Origin: JAAXKN01 sp036261625
GTDB lineage: Bacteria > Bacteroidota > Ignavibacteria > Ignavibacteriales > SURF-24
DNA: 64,000 nucleotides
Assembly (NCBI GenBank): GCA_036261625.1
Contig: DATAKL010000002.1
Span: 1 to 64,000, forward strand
Reading direction: 5' to 3'
The position numbers were made by a program, and so were the translations under genes. Below the pieces are notes generated by a model. The model was not told the origin of the DNA. It saw only the letters and a program-made list of their open reading frames with translations, and made no database searches. This document shows, one piece after another, positions 26,197 to 35,006 of this stretch (position 1 is the stretch's first letter; the number at the start of each line of letters is the position of its first letter).

Positions 26197-27054
26197 ATGG
26201 AAATAAATATCAGGGTCTTCGGCAGTTCAAGCGCGGGAAATTGTACTTTAATTTGGGACAAGACGAGCGCCCTTATGATCGACTGCGGTTTTAACCCGAA
26301 GTATATACTCGCAAATCTTGACCTTCTGGAAATGGACCTTTCCTTTATCTCAGGGGTACTGATAACACACACGCATGGCGACCATGTAAACCGCACCATG
26401 ATGAAGGAATTCAACAAGGCGGGTATTCCTGTCTATTGCCACTATAACATCAGGCGTGACCTGGCTCAGAAGTATGTCTCCATGGGACGAGGCCACACGC
26501 CGGGGCTCTTGAAAGTATTTACTGATGAAGAGCTTCATATCGGAAACTTCAGTGTAACAGGTTTTGAAGTTCCCCACGATTCCACCGGCGGATGCTTCGG
26601 ATATAATATAGTCAAAGACCTGGGCTCTGAGGTAAAAAAGATTACCGTGGCAACCGATATAGGTTATTTCCACGATGAGATCATTAGCAGATTTATCGAT
26701 TCTGATATAATAATGGTGGAATCAAATCACGACGTGGATATGCTGGAGAATTCCGGGCGCCCGGAATACTTAAAGCAGAGAATAAGGCAGATAGGCCACC
26801 TTTCAAATCCTCAGTGCGCCGAACTTCTGGACAAAGTAATTAAAGCTTCCACAAGGCTTCCTGAGGCAGTCATACTGGCCCACATAAGCCAGCAGTGTAA
26901 CCTGCCTCATCTGGCTCTTGAATCGGCAGAGGAGGTTCTTAGCAGTAACGGCCTTACGGGCACAAAAGTCTATCTCACGCACAGAAACCGCGCAAATGAA
27001 ATCCTCAGGATCAAGGCCGGCAATAAGCCTTTTCAGCAGCTGAACCTGTTTTAA
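26197..27054 (+). CDS. YycJ/PhnP-like MBL-fold metallohydrolase
   Basis: A 285-residue metallo-beta-lactamase-fold protein of the COG1235 type. It begins with IRVFGSSSAGNCTLIW and has the HTHGDHVN metal motif, VPHDSTGG, ATDIGY and ESNHD. Members include phosphodiesterases and nucleases such as YycJ (WalJ), implicated in DNA repair. I chose 26197 because the first beta strand of the fold starts right after it; in-frame starts at 26101 and 26167 exist, and none has a strong ribosome-binding site. It diverges from xdhA and stops 6 bp before the convergent beta-lactamase-like gene. Confidence 0.75.
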   Translation: MEINIRVFGSSSAGNCTLIWDKTSALMIDCGFNPKYILANLDLLEMDLSFISGVLITHTHGDHVNRTMMKEFNKAGIPVYCHYNIRRDLAQKYVSMGRGHTPGLLKVFTDEELHIGNFSVTGFEVPHDSTGGCFGYNIVKDLGSEVKKITVATDIGYFHDEIISRFIDSDIIMVESNHDVDMLENSGRPEYLKQRIRQIGHLSNPQCAELLDKVIKASTRLPEAVILAHISQQCNLPHLALESAEEVLSSNGLTGTKVYLTHRNRANEILRIKAGNKPFQQLNLF

Positions 27055-27060
27055 TCAAGT

Positions 27061-27879
27061 TTACTTAGAAACTATATCTATCGTATGCCTGAGCATTTCA
27101 ATGCCGCCAATTGAGCCGTGGCCCGGAATTACAAGTTTTGCCTCAGGATACCTGTTTAAGAGCTTTTCAACCGAGCCTTTCCACGCATTTACATCTGCAT
27201 CCCCAAGATTTCCCCTGGAAATGCTTTCCATGGCTTTAAGAATGCATCCGCCGAAGAGTATCTTCTTCTTCGGGTAATAAACTACCACGTTATCCGGAGT
27301 GTGTCCTGCACCCGGATAAAAGACTTCAACAGTATCCCGCCCGAAGTGAAGCTTAAGCCCTTTTTTAGCAGGGAAGAGGCAGCCTGGCTGAACGAGTTTT
27401 TTATTCTTATAATAATTATACATGTCCGGCATATTCTTCATCGATTCAAGCATGCCCTGGCCAAGCCCTTTTTCCTTGAGGAGTCTTGCCGTTAGGCTGC
27501 TTCCGTATATCTTTGCATGAATTTTCCTTAAATAGCCGTTTCCTCCCAGGTTATCTACGTGGAAGTGTGTATTTACGGCAGTAATTTTAATTTTGCCGCC
27601 TGTATTTTTCTTAAGAAACTCAACAAGCCTTTCAGTTGCCTCATCCGTGTAAGGTGTATCGATAAGGAGGAAATTATTTTTCTCAAACTTTAATACCAGT
27701 GAATTTGCAGGCCAGGGGAATGAATGAATAACGAGGAAAGTTTCTGTGTCAATTTCCTTAATAACCATTTCACTGTCGGAATAAAGGACTTTGTAATTGT
27801 CTGTCTGAGCAAAAGCTGAGTGGGACAGAATAAAAATGCTCAATAATAGAAATGGGAGTAAAAGGATTCGTGTTTTCAT
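27061..27879 (-). CDS. Putative subclass B1 metallo-beta-lactamase
   Basis: A 272-residue exported protein (signal peptide ending near SAFAQ). All six zinc ligands of subclass B1 are visible: His-His-Asp in NTHFHVDN, His in GAGHTPDNVV, Cys in FGGCILKAMES and His in VIPGHGSIGG. The order, spacing and surrounding residues resemble BcII/BlaB enzymes, so hydrolysis of beta-lactams including carbapenems in the periplasm is plausible. The Arg that normally follows the Asp is Asn here, which might alter activity. It is a single gene downstream of a strong terminator, without any mobile element next to it, which suggests a chromosomal environmental enzyme. Confidence 0.8.
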   Translation of the reverse strand: MKTRILLLPFLLLSIFILSHSAFAQTDNYKVLYSDSEMVIKEIDTETFLVIHSFPWPANSLVLKFEKNNFLLIDTPYTDEATERLVEFLKKNTGGKIKITAVNTHFHVDNLGGNGYLRKIHAKIYGSSLTARLLKEKGLGQGMLESMKNMPDMYNYYKNKKLVQPGCLFPAKKGLKLHFGRDTVEVFYPGAGHTPDNVVVYYPKKKILFGGCILKAMESISRGNLGDADVNAWKGSVEKLLNRYPEAKLVIPGHGSIGGIEMLRHTIDIVSK

Positions 27880-27979
27880 TTTTGTCCTGGTGATAGGTGA
27901 AACAATTATTTAAAGAAGTATAAAAAATTAATGATAAGGGCTAAAATTTCAAAATATTTCTTCTCCGTTTAAAATAAAA

Positions 27980-28010
27980 AAGGGCCGCCTTTTTTAGGCG
28001 GCCCTTTTTT
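27980..28010 (-). terminator. Terminator after the cytochrome operon
   Basis: AGGGCCGCCT (27981-27990) pairs with AGGCGGCCCT (27996-28005), with T-runs on both strands. It ends the leftward cytochrome operon 16 bp after the last stop codon. Confidence 0.93.
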
Positions 28011-28025
28011 GTAAGACGGGAAATT

Positions 28026-28916
28026 TTATTTTCCGTGGACATTAACAGCACCGTTTACGTGTCTGTTCTTGTCTATTATGTTGCCTGCGTCATCAACAAC
28101 TCCGAAGTGGCATCCGCTGCCGCCGCAGCTTGCAATTGTAAAGACTCCTGTTCCCAGGTGGCCTTTAGGAGGCATATCGTGGCACGATCCGCACTTCTTT
28201 TCCTGTGATGATGCACTGGAGATAATCAGGTCTGTCCAGGTCGGTGTAAAGTTGTTTCCGGAGATCTGATTGCCTGAGAATATATACTGGTCAGTAACGG
28301 CTGCAGAATCCTTGGAGAATGAGAAGTTGCCGTGGCAGTAAGTATTTGCGCATGTCGGATTATCCGAGGGATTATATAGCGCATTGGGTGATTTGCTGGT
28401 AGTAAAGGCTCCTAATTTGACAGTTGCATACTGTCCGTCAATGTGTCCTGCGTCCCAGACTGAATTGGGGACTGTATGGCATTCATTGCAGGCCACGGGA
28501 TTACTGAGCTCGTTAGTGTAGAGGTGGCTCCAGTGGGCACCCACGCCGCGCATGGAAGTTTTTGTGCTGTCGTGTGTATCTTCCGGCGGAGCGATAAAGT
28601 TAGGATTTGTAAAGTCGCCATGGCAGGTATTGCATGCCTCTGGTCCTGCAGTCTGATTATGACACCCTCTGCAGCTTACGCCGGTACCGCCGGCATTGTA
28701 GCCCGAATGGCAGTCCTGACACTGCCTGATATTCCAGTTGTTCTTCTTGAGGTAGTTTCCGTGGAAGTTTGGATTACCAAACTGCGCGAATCCTGGTCCG
28801 TGCACAACTGAAGTTGATGTCGGCTGAACCGGAAGATCTTTCTTGACTTCGCTGCAGCCGGCAACGAAGAAACCGGCTATTAAGATGAATGAAAGATATG
28901 TGATTATGTATTTCAT
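28026..28916 (-). CDS. Multihaem c-type cytochrome lipoprotein with CX4CH sites
   Basis: A 296-residue lipoprotein: the signal peptide ends in FVAGCSE, giving an acylated Cys. It has five CXXCH motifs (CQDCH, CRGCH, CNTCH, CNECH, CGSCH) and two CX4CH motifs (CANTYCH and CGGSGCH). The alternation of CX4CH and CXXCH recalls the CxxxxCH...CXXCH domain known from Geobacter cytochromes. It is probably anchored to the outer membrane as a terminal electron-transfer component. It is the last gene of the operon, 22 bp after the 14-haem cytochrome. Confidence 0.85.
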   Translation of the reverse strand: MKYIITYLSFILIAGFFVAGCSEVKKDLPVQPTSTSVVHGPGFAQFGNPNFHGNYLKKNNWNIRQCQDCHSGYNAGGTGVSCRGCHNQTAGPEACNTCHGDFTNPNFIAPPEDTHDSTKTSMRGVGAHWSHLYTNELSNPVACNECHTVPNSVWDAGHIDGQYATVKLGAFTTSKSPNALYNPSDNPTCANTYCHGNFSFSKDSAAVTDQYIFSGNQISGNNFTPTWTDLIISSASSQEKKCGSCHDMPPKGHLGTGVFTIASCGGSGCHFGVVDDAGNIIDKNRHVNGAVNVHGK

Positions 28917-28938
28917 TTTTTACTCTTTAATTTTTCTA

Positions 28939-30153
28939 TTATTTATGACAGTAACCACAGAAGCCGACTCCCTTCGGGGAATCAGGTGTGGCGTTTGTAT
29001 GGCAATTATAGCAAAGCGAGCCCTGTGAATTATGCCAGTCGCCGTGTGTATCATGCATAAAGTTGGATGGGTGAGTCTTGGGGTTGTCGCCCTTGATTCC
29101 ATCGGGATCAATATGGCATTTTAAGCAGACGGGATCTCCGCCCTGCACGTCATGGCATGCGGTGCAGCTTTCAATGTCGCGTTTTGCATCAACGGCATGC
29201 TCTCCGCCTCCGGAACCGACGGCTGCTGTTATGAAGCCCGGCTTTCTGTGCGATGAAGGCATAACACCCGGAATTGAGAAGTCGCGCTGCCCGGCATTCT
29301 GATGGCATTCAGCGCAGAAGGTTTCGATCTGATGGCATGTCTGGCATTCCATTTTGCCGTCTTTTAGATCTATACCGTGATTATAAACATAATTCAGGTC
29401 GTGTACGCGTGTAATCTGCTGCTTCTGAGGCTTGCTGTCAAAAGAGTTAACCGGAGTATAAGGAGCATGGAAGTTTGTAGCTGTATTCTTTTCTGTAAGC
29501 ATGTTGTTTCCAATATGGCACTCCTGGCATGAAGTATTATCGTGGCACATATTGCAGTTCGCATCTGCCTGAAGGGCTTCGAACTTATGTGTCTTTCTGA
29601 AGTCCCCTCTCTGATGGCTTACCGGTCTTAATTCAGCAGTTGACTTATGGCAGGCATCGCACTCGTTTGTTGCAATGTCTTTATAATTGCTGTGACAGGT
29701 ATTGCAGAGGCTCATCGAAGGATAAGGTTCAGGCGATGCCTGGTATCCGTATTCAACCTGATCGATGCCTTTATGGCATGTCAGGCATTCCTGTTTCTGC
29801 TCTGTTACGTGGAACTTGTGATTAAAAATAAGGTTTGAGGGTCTGTAGCGCAAAGCCTCATAGTTTTCATCGAAGTGGCACATCTTGCAGTTGTTTGTAT
29901 CCTCTACATCGTGGCAGCTTGAGCAGTCATCCATGCTTGGATAAAGATCCTTTCCTATTTCCGTGCTACCTGCGGCTTTGGAATGGCACCCCTGACAGTC
30001 TGTCACTTCAGCATGAAGCTTGTGAGAAAATTTAATAATTTTCTCGTTACCGGTCTGTTTCTGAGAATTATCCCCTTCAGTAGTGAAGGCATTTAAGGCC
30101 AGAAAGCCGGTAATGGCTAGTGTCAGTATTAAATAAATGTATTTTGGTTTCAT
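28939..30153 (-). CDS. 14-haem c-type cytochrome
   Basis: A 404-residue protein with an N-terminal hydrophobic export signal (ILTLAITGFLALNAF) and fourteen CXXCH haem-attachment motifs, from CQGCH near residue 53 to CGYCH at the very C-terminus. No enzymatic domain is visible. Haem density of one per ~29 residues and extra HKF/HKL histidines that can act as distal ligands fit an electron wire. It starts one base after the barrel gene stop, so it is probably made together with that barrel as a porin-cytochrome pair. Whether it is periplasmic or crosses the outer membrane is not shown by the sequence. Confidence 0.9.
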   Translation of the reverse strand: MKPKYIYLILTLAITGFLALNAFTTEGDNSQKQTGNEKIIKFSHKLHAEVTDCQGCHSKAAGSTEIGKDLYPSMDDCSSCHDVEDTNNCKMCHFDENYEALRYRPSNLIFNHKFHVTEQKQECLTCHKGIDQVEYGYQASPEPYPSMSLCNTCHSNYKDIATNECDACHKSTAELRPVSHQRGDFRKTHKFEALQADANCNMCHDNTSCQECHIGNNMLTEKNTATNFHAPYTPVNSFDSKPQKQQITRVHDLNYVYNHGIDLKDGKMECQTCHQIETFCAECHQNAGQRDFSIPGVMPSSHRKPGFITAAVGSGGGEHAVDAKRDIESCTACHDVQGGDPVCLKCHIDPDGIKGDNPKTHPSNFMHDTHGDWHNSQGSLCYNCHTNATPDSPKGVGFCGYCHK

Positions 30154-30154
30154 A

Positions 30155-31438
30155 TCAAATCAGCTTTAAGTTAGTGTTAAACCAATAGTTAATTTTGAAG
30201 AAAAGCCTGAGATCGTTCTTGTAAATCGTGTTATTCAGGTATTGTCCCTGAAGGTCGAAAGACAGAGCTTTCCAGGGGCGCAGGTTAAAACCTGCAAGAA
30301 CTGAAGTAAGATTATTCTTAGGATCATCTTTGGAAAGTTTATACGTTGTATATGCCAGTCCTAAAGAAGGAGTAAAGAATCCTTCCATAAAAGAATAAGC
30401 GCCGTATAAAGAGACGGCGTCCATTTCACCGGCATAACCAAGGTTCTTTCTGTAGCTGAGGCTTCCGTAGTTGGTGTTTACGCCAAAGGTGATTCTCTGA
30501 GAGTTGTCATCCTTGTACTTTACGGTTGCAAACTTTCCGAATACCGTATAGGCATTAAAGAACCTGTAGTCCAGTCCTCCCTCGATTTCCTGGGTGTTGC
30601 CGAAATCGAAAACTGAGAAAATGGAGTTGTATCTTATTCTCGGTTCCCTGTAGTTATAGTACACGTCGATTCCAAGGTTTTCAATCTGTTCGTAGCGTCC
30701 ATCCACTTCAAACTTGGAGGTCTTTTCATAATTAAGGTCGTAGTCGTACCTTGTATCGAGTGTCAGGAGGTTTTCCTGGCGGTATGAGACCTCAGCAGAA
30801 GCGAATTTGAACTGATTTGAGTTTTGATCTATAAGAACCTGCATAGGGTTCAGATTAGCGTCAAAGCGGGTGGAATAATAATCCTCAGGCTTGAAGTTTT
30901 TATTTATGTAGCTCAAACCTATCTGAGTGTTCTTGATTGCAGTAGTTGTAAACTGGCCCCCCAGAATGTAATTGTCGTTCCAGTTTTTCGTGACCTCGAA
31001 TTTCTGATATGCAGGAGTATTGGCTCCGTAGTAGCCTGAGAGCTTAAAGCTGCCGTATCTTAAATCCAGGTCGGCACCGTCAAACAAACCGCCGCCGGCG
31101 ATTGAGTTAAAAATCGGCTGGCGACCAATCTTAATCGTAGCAATGTCAAATAAGCTTCTTCCTTCCAAATATAAATTATAGAATCTTAGTCTTGGGTCAT
31201 AATCCTGTTTGCGGGAAAGATCTGATTCGAAATTCAGATAAGAGCGCAAAGAGAACTGTCCTTTATTGATATTCAAATTGAGCATTTCATATGCCCGGAC
31301 ATACTTATTAGATACATCGGTTGTGTCGAATCGCTCAAACGTATAAATGGAAGACGAGAGTCTTCCATTTATATTTTGTGCAGAAATCAAAACAGGCAAA
31401 CCGAGAAGCAATATACAGAATGATATAAATTTATTCAT
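30155..31438 (-). CDS. Outer-membrane beta-barrel of porin-cytochrome type
   Basis: A 427-residue exported protein (signal MNKFISFCILLLGLPVLISA). The rest is alternating aromatic/polar strands with short turns, such as SLRSYLNFESDL, LTLDTRYDYDLNY and LSFDLQGQYLNNT, typical of a barrel of roughly 18-20 strands. It contains no haem motif. Lying between a 4-haem and a 14-haem cytochrome gene, it is best explained as the sheath of an electron conduit through the outer membrane, comparable in role to MtrB/OmbB although sequence similarity cannot be judged here. Confidence 0.75.
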   Translation of the reverse strand: MNKFISFCILLLGLPVLISAQNINGRLSSSIYTFERFDTTDVSNKYVRAYEMLNLNINKGQFSLRSYLNFESDLSRKQDYDPRLRFYNLYLEGRSLFDIATIKIGRQPIFNSIAGGGLFDGADLDLRYGSFKLSGYYGANTPAYQKFEVTKNWNDNYILGGQFTTTAIKNTQIGLSYINKNFKPEDYYSTRFDANLNPMQVLIDQNSNQFKFASAEVSYRQENLLTLDTRYDYDLNYEKTSKFEVDGRYEQIENLGIDVYYNYREPRIRYNSIFSVFDFGNTQEIEGGLDYRFFNAYTVFGKFATVKYKDDNSQRITFGVNTNYGSLSYRKNLGYAGEMDAVSLYGAYSFMEGFFTPSLGLAYTTYKLSKDDPKNNLTSVLAGFNLRPWKALSFDLQGQYLNNTIYKNDLRLFFKINYWFNTNLKLI

Positions 31439-31454
31439 TGCCTTCCCATTTAAA

Positions 31455-32021
31455 TTATTTTGTTTCTTTTGGAATCATGTGACTTATTTTAGCCCAGTAC
31501 TTGTCATAGTCAAAGCTTTTGAATGTCGGGCTCTTTGAATTGTGGCAGTTTGTGCAGAATTTTTCCTTGTCTGTATGGATTACCAGGCCCTTTTTAACAG
31601 CTTCTTCACGATTCCTCATGACTTTCTGGTATTCCGAGCCGGGACCGTGGCAGGTTTCGCACTGAACGCCGTCTTCAACCTTAAATTTCGGGCCTTTGAG
31701 AGAAGCGTCAACATTGTATCCCGAGGCATGGCACTCGAGGCATTCTTTGGTTTCAACTGCTTTTGTCTTAAAGCCTTTTTCCTTGGCTATCTTGTCGGCT
31801 TCTTCTGTCTGAAGAGTTTTATAGGCCTGTGAGTGTTTAGAGTTCTGCCAGATTGAAAGCTGTTTACCCTGTTTTTCAGTCTTGTGGCACATTCCGCATT
31901 TTTCTACGCCAACGTATCCGAACTTTTGAGTACTGGTGTCCTTTTCCTGTGCATTTGCCGAAAAGGCAAATAAACCTATCGATCCAACAAGGATTGAACC
32001 AGCTATGAGTTTGTTTAACAT
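31455..32021 (-). CDS. 4-haem cytochrome c (cytochrome c554-like)
   Basis: A 188-residue exported cytochrome with a signal peptide ending near SANAQ and four CXXCH motifs (CGMCH, CLECH, CETCH, CTNCH). The segment KCGMCHKTEKQGKQL and ECHASGYN resemble the cytochrome c554 domain family. It probably shuttles electrons in the periplasm between the inner-membrane CbcL-like protein and the outer-membrane conduit. GGAGG lies five bases before the chosen ATG at 32021; an in-frame TTG at 32033 overlaps this site and is rejected. Confidence 0.87.
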   Translation of the reverse strand: MLNKLIAGSILVGSIGLFAFSANAQEKDTSTQKFGYVGVEKCGMCHKTEKQGKQLSIWQNSKHSQAYKTLQTEEADKIAKEKGFKTKAVETKECLECHASGYNVDASLKGPKFKVEDGVQCETCHGPGSEYQKVMRNREEAVKKGLVIHTDKEKFCTNCHNSKSPTFKSFDYDKYWAKISHMIPKETK

Positions 32022-32230
32022 ATTAACCTCCAATTAATTAAATGATGAGCTTTTGATTTATTTGGTTTCCCCTTTCTTTTTTGTCAAAGATGAGCCATAA
32101 TTCCCAAAAAAATTACGGTACAATATATTCAAATCAAGCTAATAGAAGCAATAAGATGACAATGGAATCCTAAAATATAATTAATAAAATTCAGGACAAA
32201 ATATAGTGGAAATTCTAATGTATAATACTA

Positions 32231-32257
32231 ATACAGGCGATATGAAATCGCCTGTAT
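32231..32257. terminator. Hairpin after the CbcL-like gene
   Basis: ATACAGGCGAT (32231-32241) pairs perfectly with ATCGCCTGTAT (32247-32257). No long T-run follows on the minus strand, so it could be a partial terminator or an mRNA-stabilising structure. It lies in the ~300-bp gap 32022-32331, which holds no other gene that I can support. Confidence 0.5.
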
Positions 32258-32331
32258 CAGTAATTGTTTTAGTTTTGAAAAGAACACCCGGGTCAGGGTT
32301 CCTGTAGCCCGTATGGGCAAAAAAGATATCT

Positions 32332-34983
32332 CTATTTCCCCAGTTCGTCGAGCTTGACACTTTCCTTATCAGTTTCAACTGCGGCCTCCGAAGCGAGTTC
32401 TTCCTGCCTGATTCTTTCGAGTTCACGGGGATGTTCATTCTCCATTTCCTCTTCAGTCAGTGTACCCTTGATGAAGGCCTTGTTGAGAGGGTAGACCTCG
32501 GGGTTGAAAATAATATAGTAGAAATGCCATACTACAATAGCCAGTGTGGCAAGCCATGCCTCATAAAGGTGGACAAGCGTTGCAATGTCCAGCAGGAGCT
32601 TGGGTGCAATTGCAAGGAAGTAGGTGTTGAACATGAGCATGGCGCCTGTAGCGCTCATTACAATTACGCCCCACACGAGAGCCCAGTATTCGGCTTTTTC
32701 CATGTATGAAAAACGTCCGAAGAACGGTTTTTCCTTGCTCATTCCGATGAGATATTTGACGTTGATAAGCACATCCTTTGCGTCCTGAAGGTTTGGAAGC
32801 ATGTCCATGAACATGCGCCTTCCTCTTTTTGTGAATGCCAGGTAGTAAATGTGATAGAGTGAAACCGAAACCATGGCGATACCGAAGAAGCGGTGTGCAA
32901 GGCTTCTGATTTCAAAGGCGTTTTCGCCAAGAATTGTTCTTACCACGGTTGCCCACCAGCTGTCGGGGTACTTGAGTGCAAAACCCGAGAAGACGAGCGT
33001 AATAAAGCTTGTAAGCATGATAAAGTGCTGAATGCGCTCGTTGAGGCTCATTCTTAAATAAACCTTGCCTTCTTTCTTAAGCTTTTCAATCTCCTTGTGG
33101 TGCTTTTTCTTTTCCTGGCGTTTTCTGATGAGGTCCAGGATATTATGAAGGAGCATTCCTCCAATGATCACGATGATCATGATCATGTAGCCCTTTGAGG
33201 CCCAGAAGAGGATAGGGGATTCACTTTCTGTTCCTTTCAGGTGAACCTGCTTGAATTCAGCAGTCAGGTTTGCACCCGGGTGGCACTTGCCGCAGGTTTG
33301 TGAAAGATTCTTCTCGTTAATGCTTGATGTGGGATCGCTGCTCGGCTTAATGTTATGAGAGCCGTGGCAGCTTGCGCAGTCGGCCGCATACTTTGAACCG
33401 CCCCTTACGGCAAGGCCGTGATAGCTTTCCAGGTAGCTGGAAGACTGTGCAGTCGGCATGCCGAACTTCTTGTCGAGCTTTACATCGGCATGGCAGCTTG
33501 AGCAGAGCATTACAACCTGCTTGCCGTGGTTAACCTTGCTTAATGGGTTATCTTTATCGAATATCTGGTGGTTGCCATGGCAGTTGATGCATGTCGGGGC
33601 TTCCTTAACTCCTTTGGCTACAGCAACGCCGTGAACGCTCTCGTTGTAAACGCCTGCAATTGAAGCGTGGCATTCAGGACTGTTGCCGCAGTTTTTGGCA
33701 ATATTCATTTTATTGGTTTTTGAACTTGCAAATGAGGCGTTCTGCATCTGGTGGCCGCCGTGGCAGTTGGAGCATGTAGGAGCGTTTTCATTGCCGTTCT
33801 TAAGGGCCATGTAATGCACCGACTTTTCATATGCCTTAACGTCTGTTGAAGGCCTTCCGGTCAGCTTTACTACCTCCGGGTTTTTAACGTGACAGTTAAA
33901 GCAGACGTCCTTTTCACCGGCCTTGCCAAGCTTGGTATCCTTGTCCTGAATTGAATGGATCGTATGTTCACCGTGGCAGTCCACACAGCTTGGAGCAACT
34001 GCAAGGCCCTTTGCAAAAGCCATTCCGTGAGCCGACTTGTTATAGTCTTTAAGGACATCGGCATGGCATTTTCCGCAGGTGGTCGGGATATTTTCGCGCG
34101 AGGTAAGTGCCTTGGAGGCATTAGTGCCCATGATCATATGATCGCCGTGGCAGTCGATGCAAGTTGCGGCTTCCTTGCCTTTAGGACCCTTGGAATGAAT
34201 GCTGGTTACATAGTTCTTTACAAAGCCGACAAACTTTGACTTGCCGGGAGTATTGAACTTCTGCGGGTTCAGGTGGCATTTTAAGCATGCCTGCGAAGAA
34301 ATGGAATATTTGCTGTTATAGACTTCATGTGCCCCGTGGCAGCTGACGCAGCCGGGCGTGTTGGAGTCTTTGGCCAGCTTGTGAATACTTTTTGCAAATT
34401 CTCCCTGTATCTGCTCATGACAGGTTGCGCAGAGCTTTTCTTCAGAGTTTTTGTCGAACTTTGCGGCCTGTATCTGGTGAGCCGACTTGTTATGGCAGTC
34501 GGTGCAGATTGGAGCTTTGATTTTTGCTAAGAATTTCTGATAGTGAACGCTTTTCTTGTAAGATGCAACAGAAGCAGACTTGTGGCATTTAATGCACAGA
34601 TCTGCTTCTGATTTTTTAACATTCGAAGCGCTCGCAATCTGATGTTTTGTGTGGCAGTCGAAGCATTCAACCTTATTCTTTGCATGAATGCTTTTTGAAA
34701 AGACCTCGGTATCGTGGCATTGTGCACAATCAACTTTCGCAATGTTATTGCCTTCTTTATGAGGAATATTATCAGCATCAAAGCCGGCATGACAGTCGGT
34801 ACATTCAATATCAGCGTGAACAGATTTCTTAAAACTATCGTTATCGACATACAGAGAAATTTCCTTTCCATTTCTCTCTGTAGTTAAAGCTTTATCGCTG
34901 TGGCATTCAATACATGGAGTTTTTGTCTGAGCCACGGCGAGGGAACTTGTTATGGCAAGGAACAGAGCTAGAAAAAGCCTCAT
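32332..34983 (-). CDS. CbcL-like multihaem cytochrome c / cytochrome b fusion
   Basis: An 883-residue fusion. After a signal peptide (MRLFLALFLAITSSLAVAQ) come about 570 residues with eighteen CXXCH motifs and one CGNSPECH (CX5CH). The remaining ~290 residues form a membrane domain of about five helices with paired histidines (RIQHFIM, SLAHRFF, LYHIYYL, LVHLYEA, VVWHFYY) typical of the di-haem cytochrome b561/FdnI family. The order, periplasmic c-haems then quinol-oxidising b, matches Geobacter CbcL, though CbcL has fewer c-haems. It should draw electrons from menaquinol to the periplasm. AGGAG is nine bases before the ATG at 34983; an upstream in-frame start (35163) would run through the regulator gene. 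Confidence 0.88.
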   Translation of the reverse strand: MRLFLALFLAITSSLAVAQTKTPCIECHSDKALTTERNGKEISLYVDNDSFKKSVHADIECTDCHAGFDADNIPHKEGNNIAKVDCAQCHDTEVFSKSIHAKNKVECFDCHTKHQIASASNVKKSEADLCIKCHKSASVASYKKSVHYQKFLAKIKAPICTDCHNKSAHQIQAAKFDKNSEEKLCATCHEQIQGEFAKSIHKLAKDSNTPGCVSCHGAHEVYNSKYSISSQACLKCHLNPQKFNTPGKSKFVGFVKNYVTSIHSKGPKGKEAATCIDCHGDHMIMGTNASKALTSRENIPTTCGKCHADVLKDYNKSAHGMAFAKGLAVAPSCVDCHGEHTIHSIQDKDTKLGKAGEKDVCFNCHVKNPEVVKLTGRPSTDVKAYEKSVHYMALKNGNENAPTCSNCHGGHQMQNASFASSKTNKMNIAKNCGNSPECHASIAGVYNESVHGVAVAKGVKEAPTCINCHGNHQIFDKDNPLSKVNHGKQVVMLCSSCHADVKLDKKFGMPTAQSSSYLESYHGLAVRGGSKYAADCASCHGSHNIKPSSDPTSSINEKNLSQTCGKCHPGANLTAEFKQVHLKGTESESPILFWASKGYMIMIIVIIGGMLLHNILDLIRKRQEKKKHHKEIEKLKKEGKVYLRMSLNERIQHFIMLTSFITLVFSGFALKYPDSWWATVVRTILGENAFEIRSLAHRFFGIAMVSVSLYHIYYLAFTKRGRRMFMDMLPNLQDAKDVLINVKYLIGMSKEKPFFGRFSYMEKAEYWALVWGVIVMSATGAMLMFNTYFLAIAPKLLLDIATLVHLYEAWLATLAIVVWHFYYIIFNPEVYPLNKAFIKGTLTEEEMENEHPRELERIRQEELASEAAVETDKESVKLDELGK

Positions 34984-35006
34984 AAGTAACCACTCCTGAA
35001 AAAGGA

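Noticed and set aside
32181..32438. 85-codon minus-strand frame overlapping the end of the CbcL-like gene
   Set aside because: It overlaps the real gene in another frame, has no ribosome-binding site and contains the hairpin at 32231-32257.
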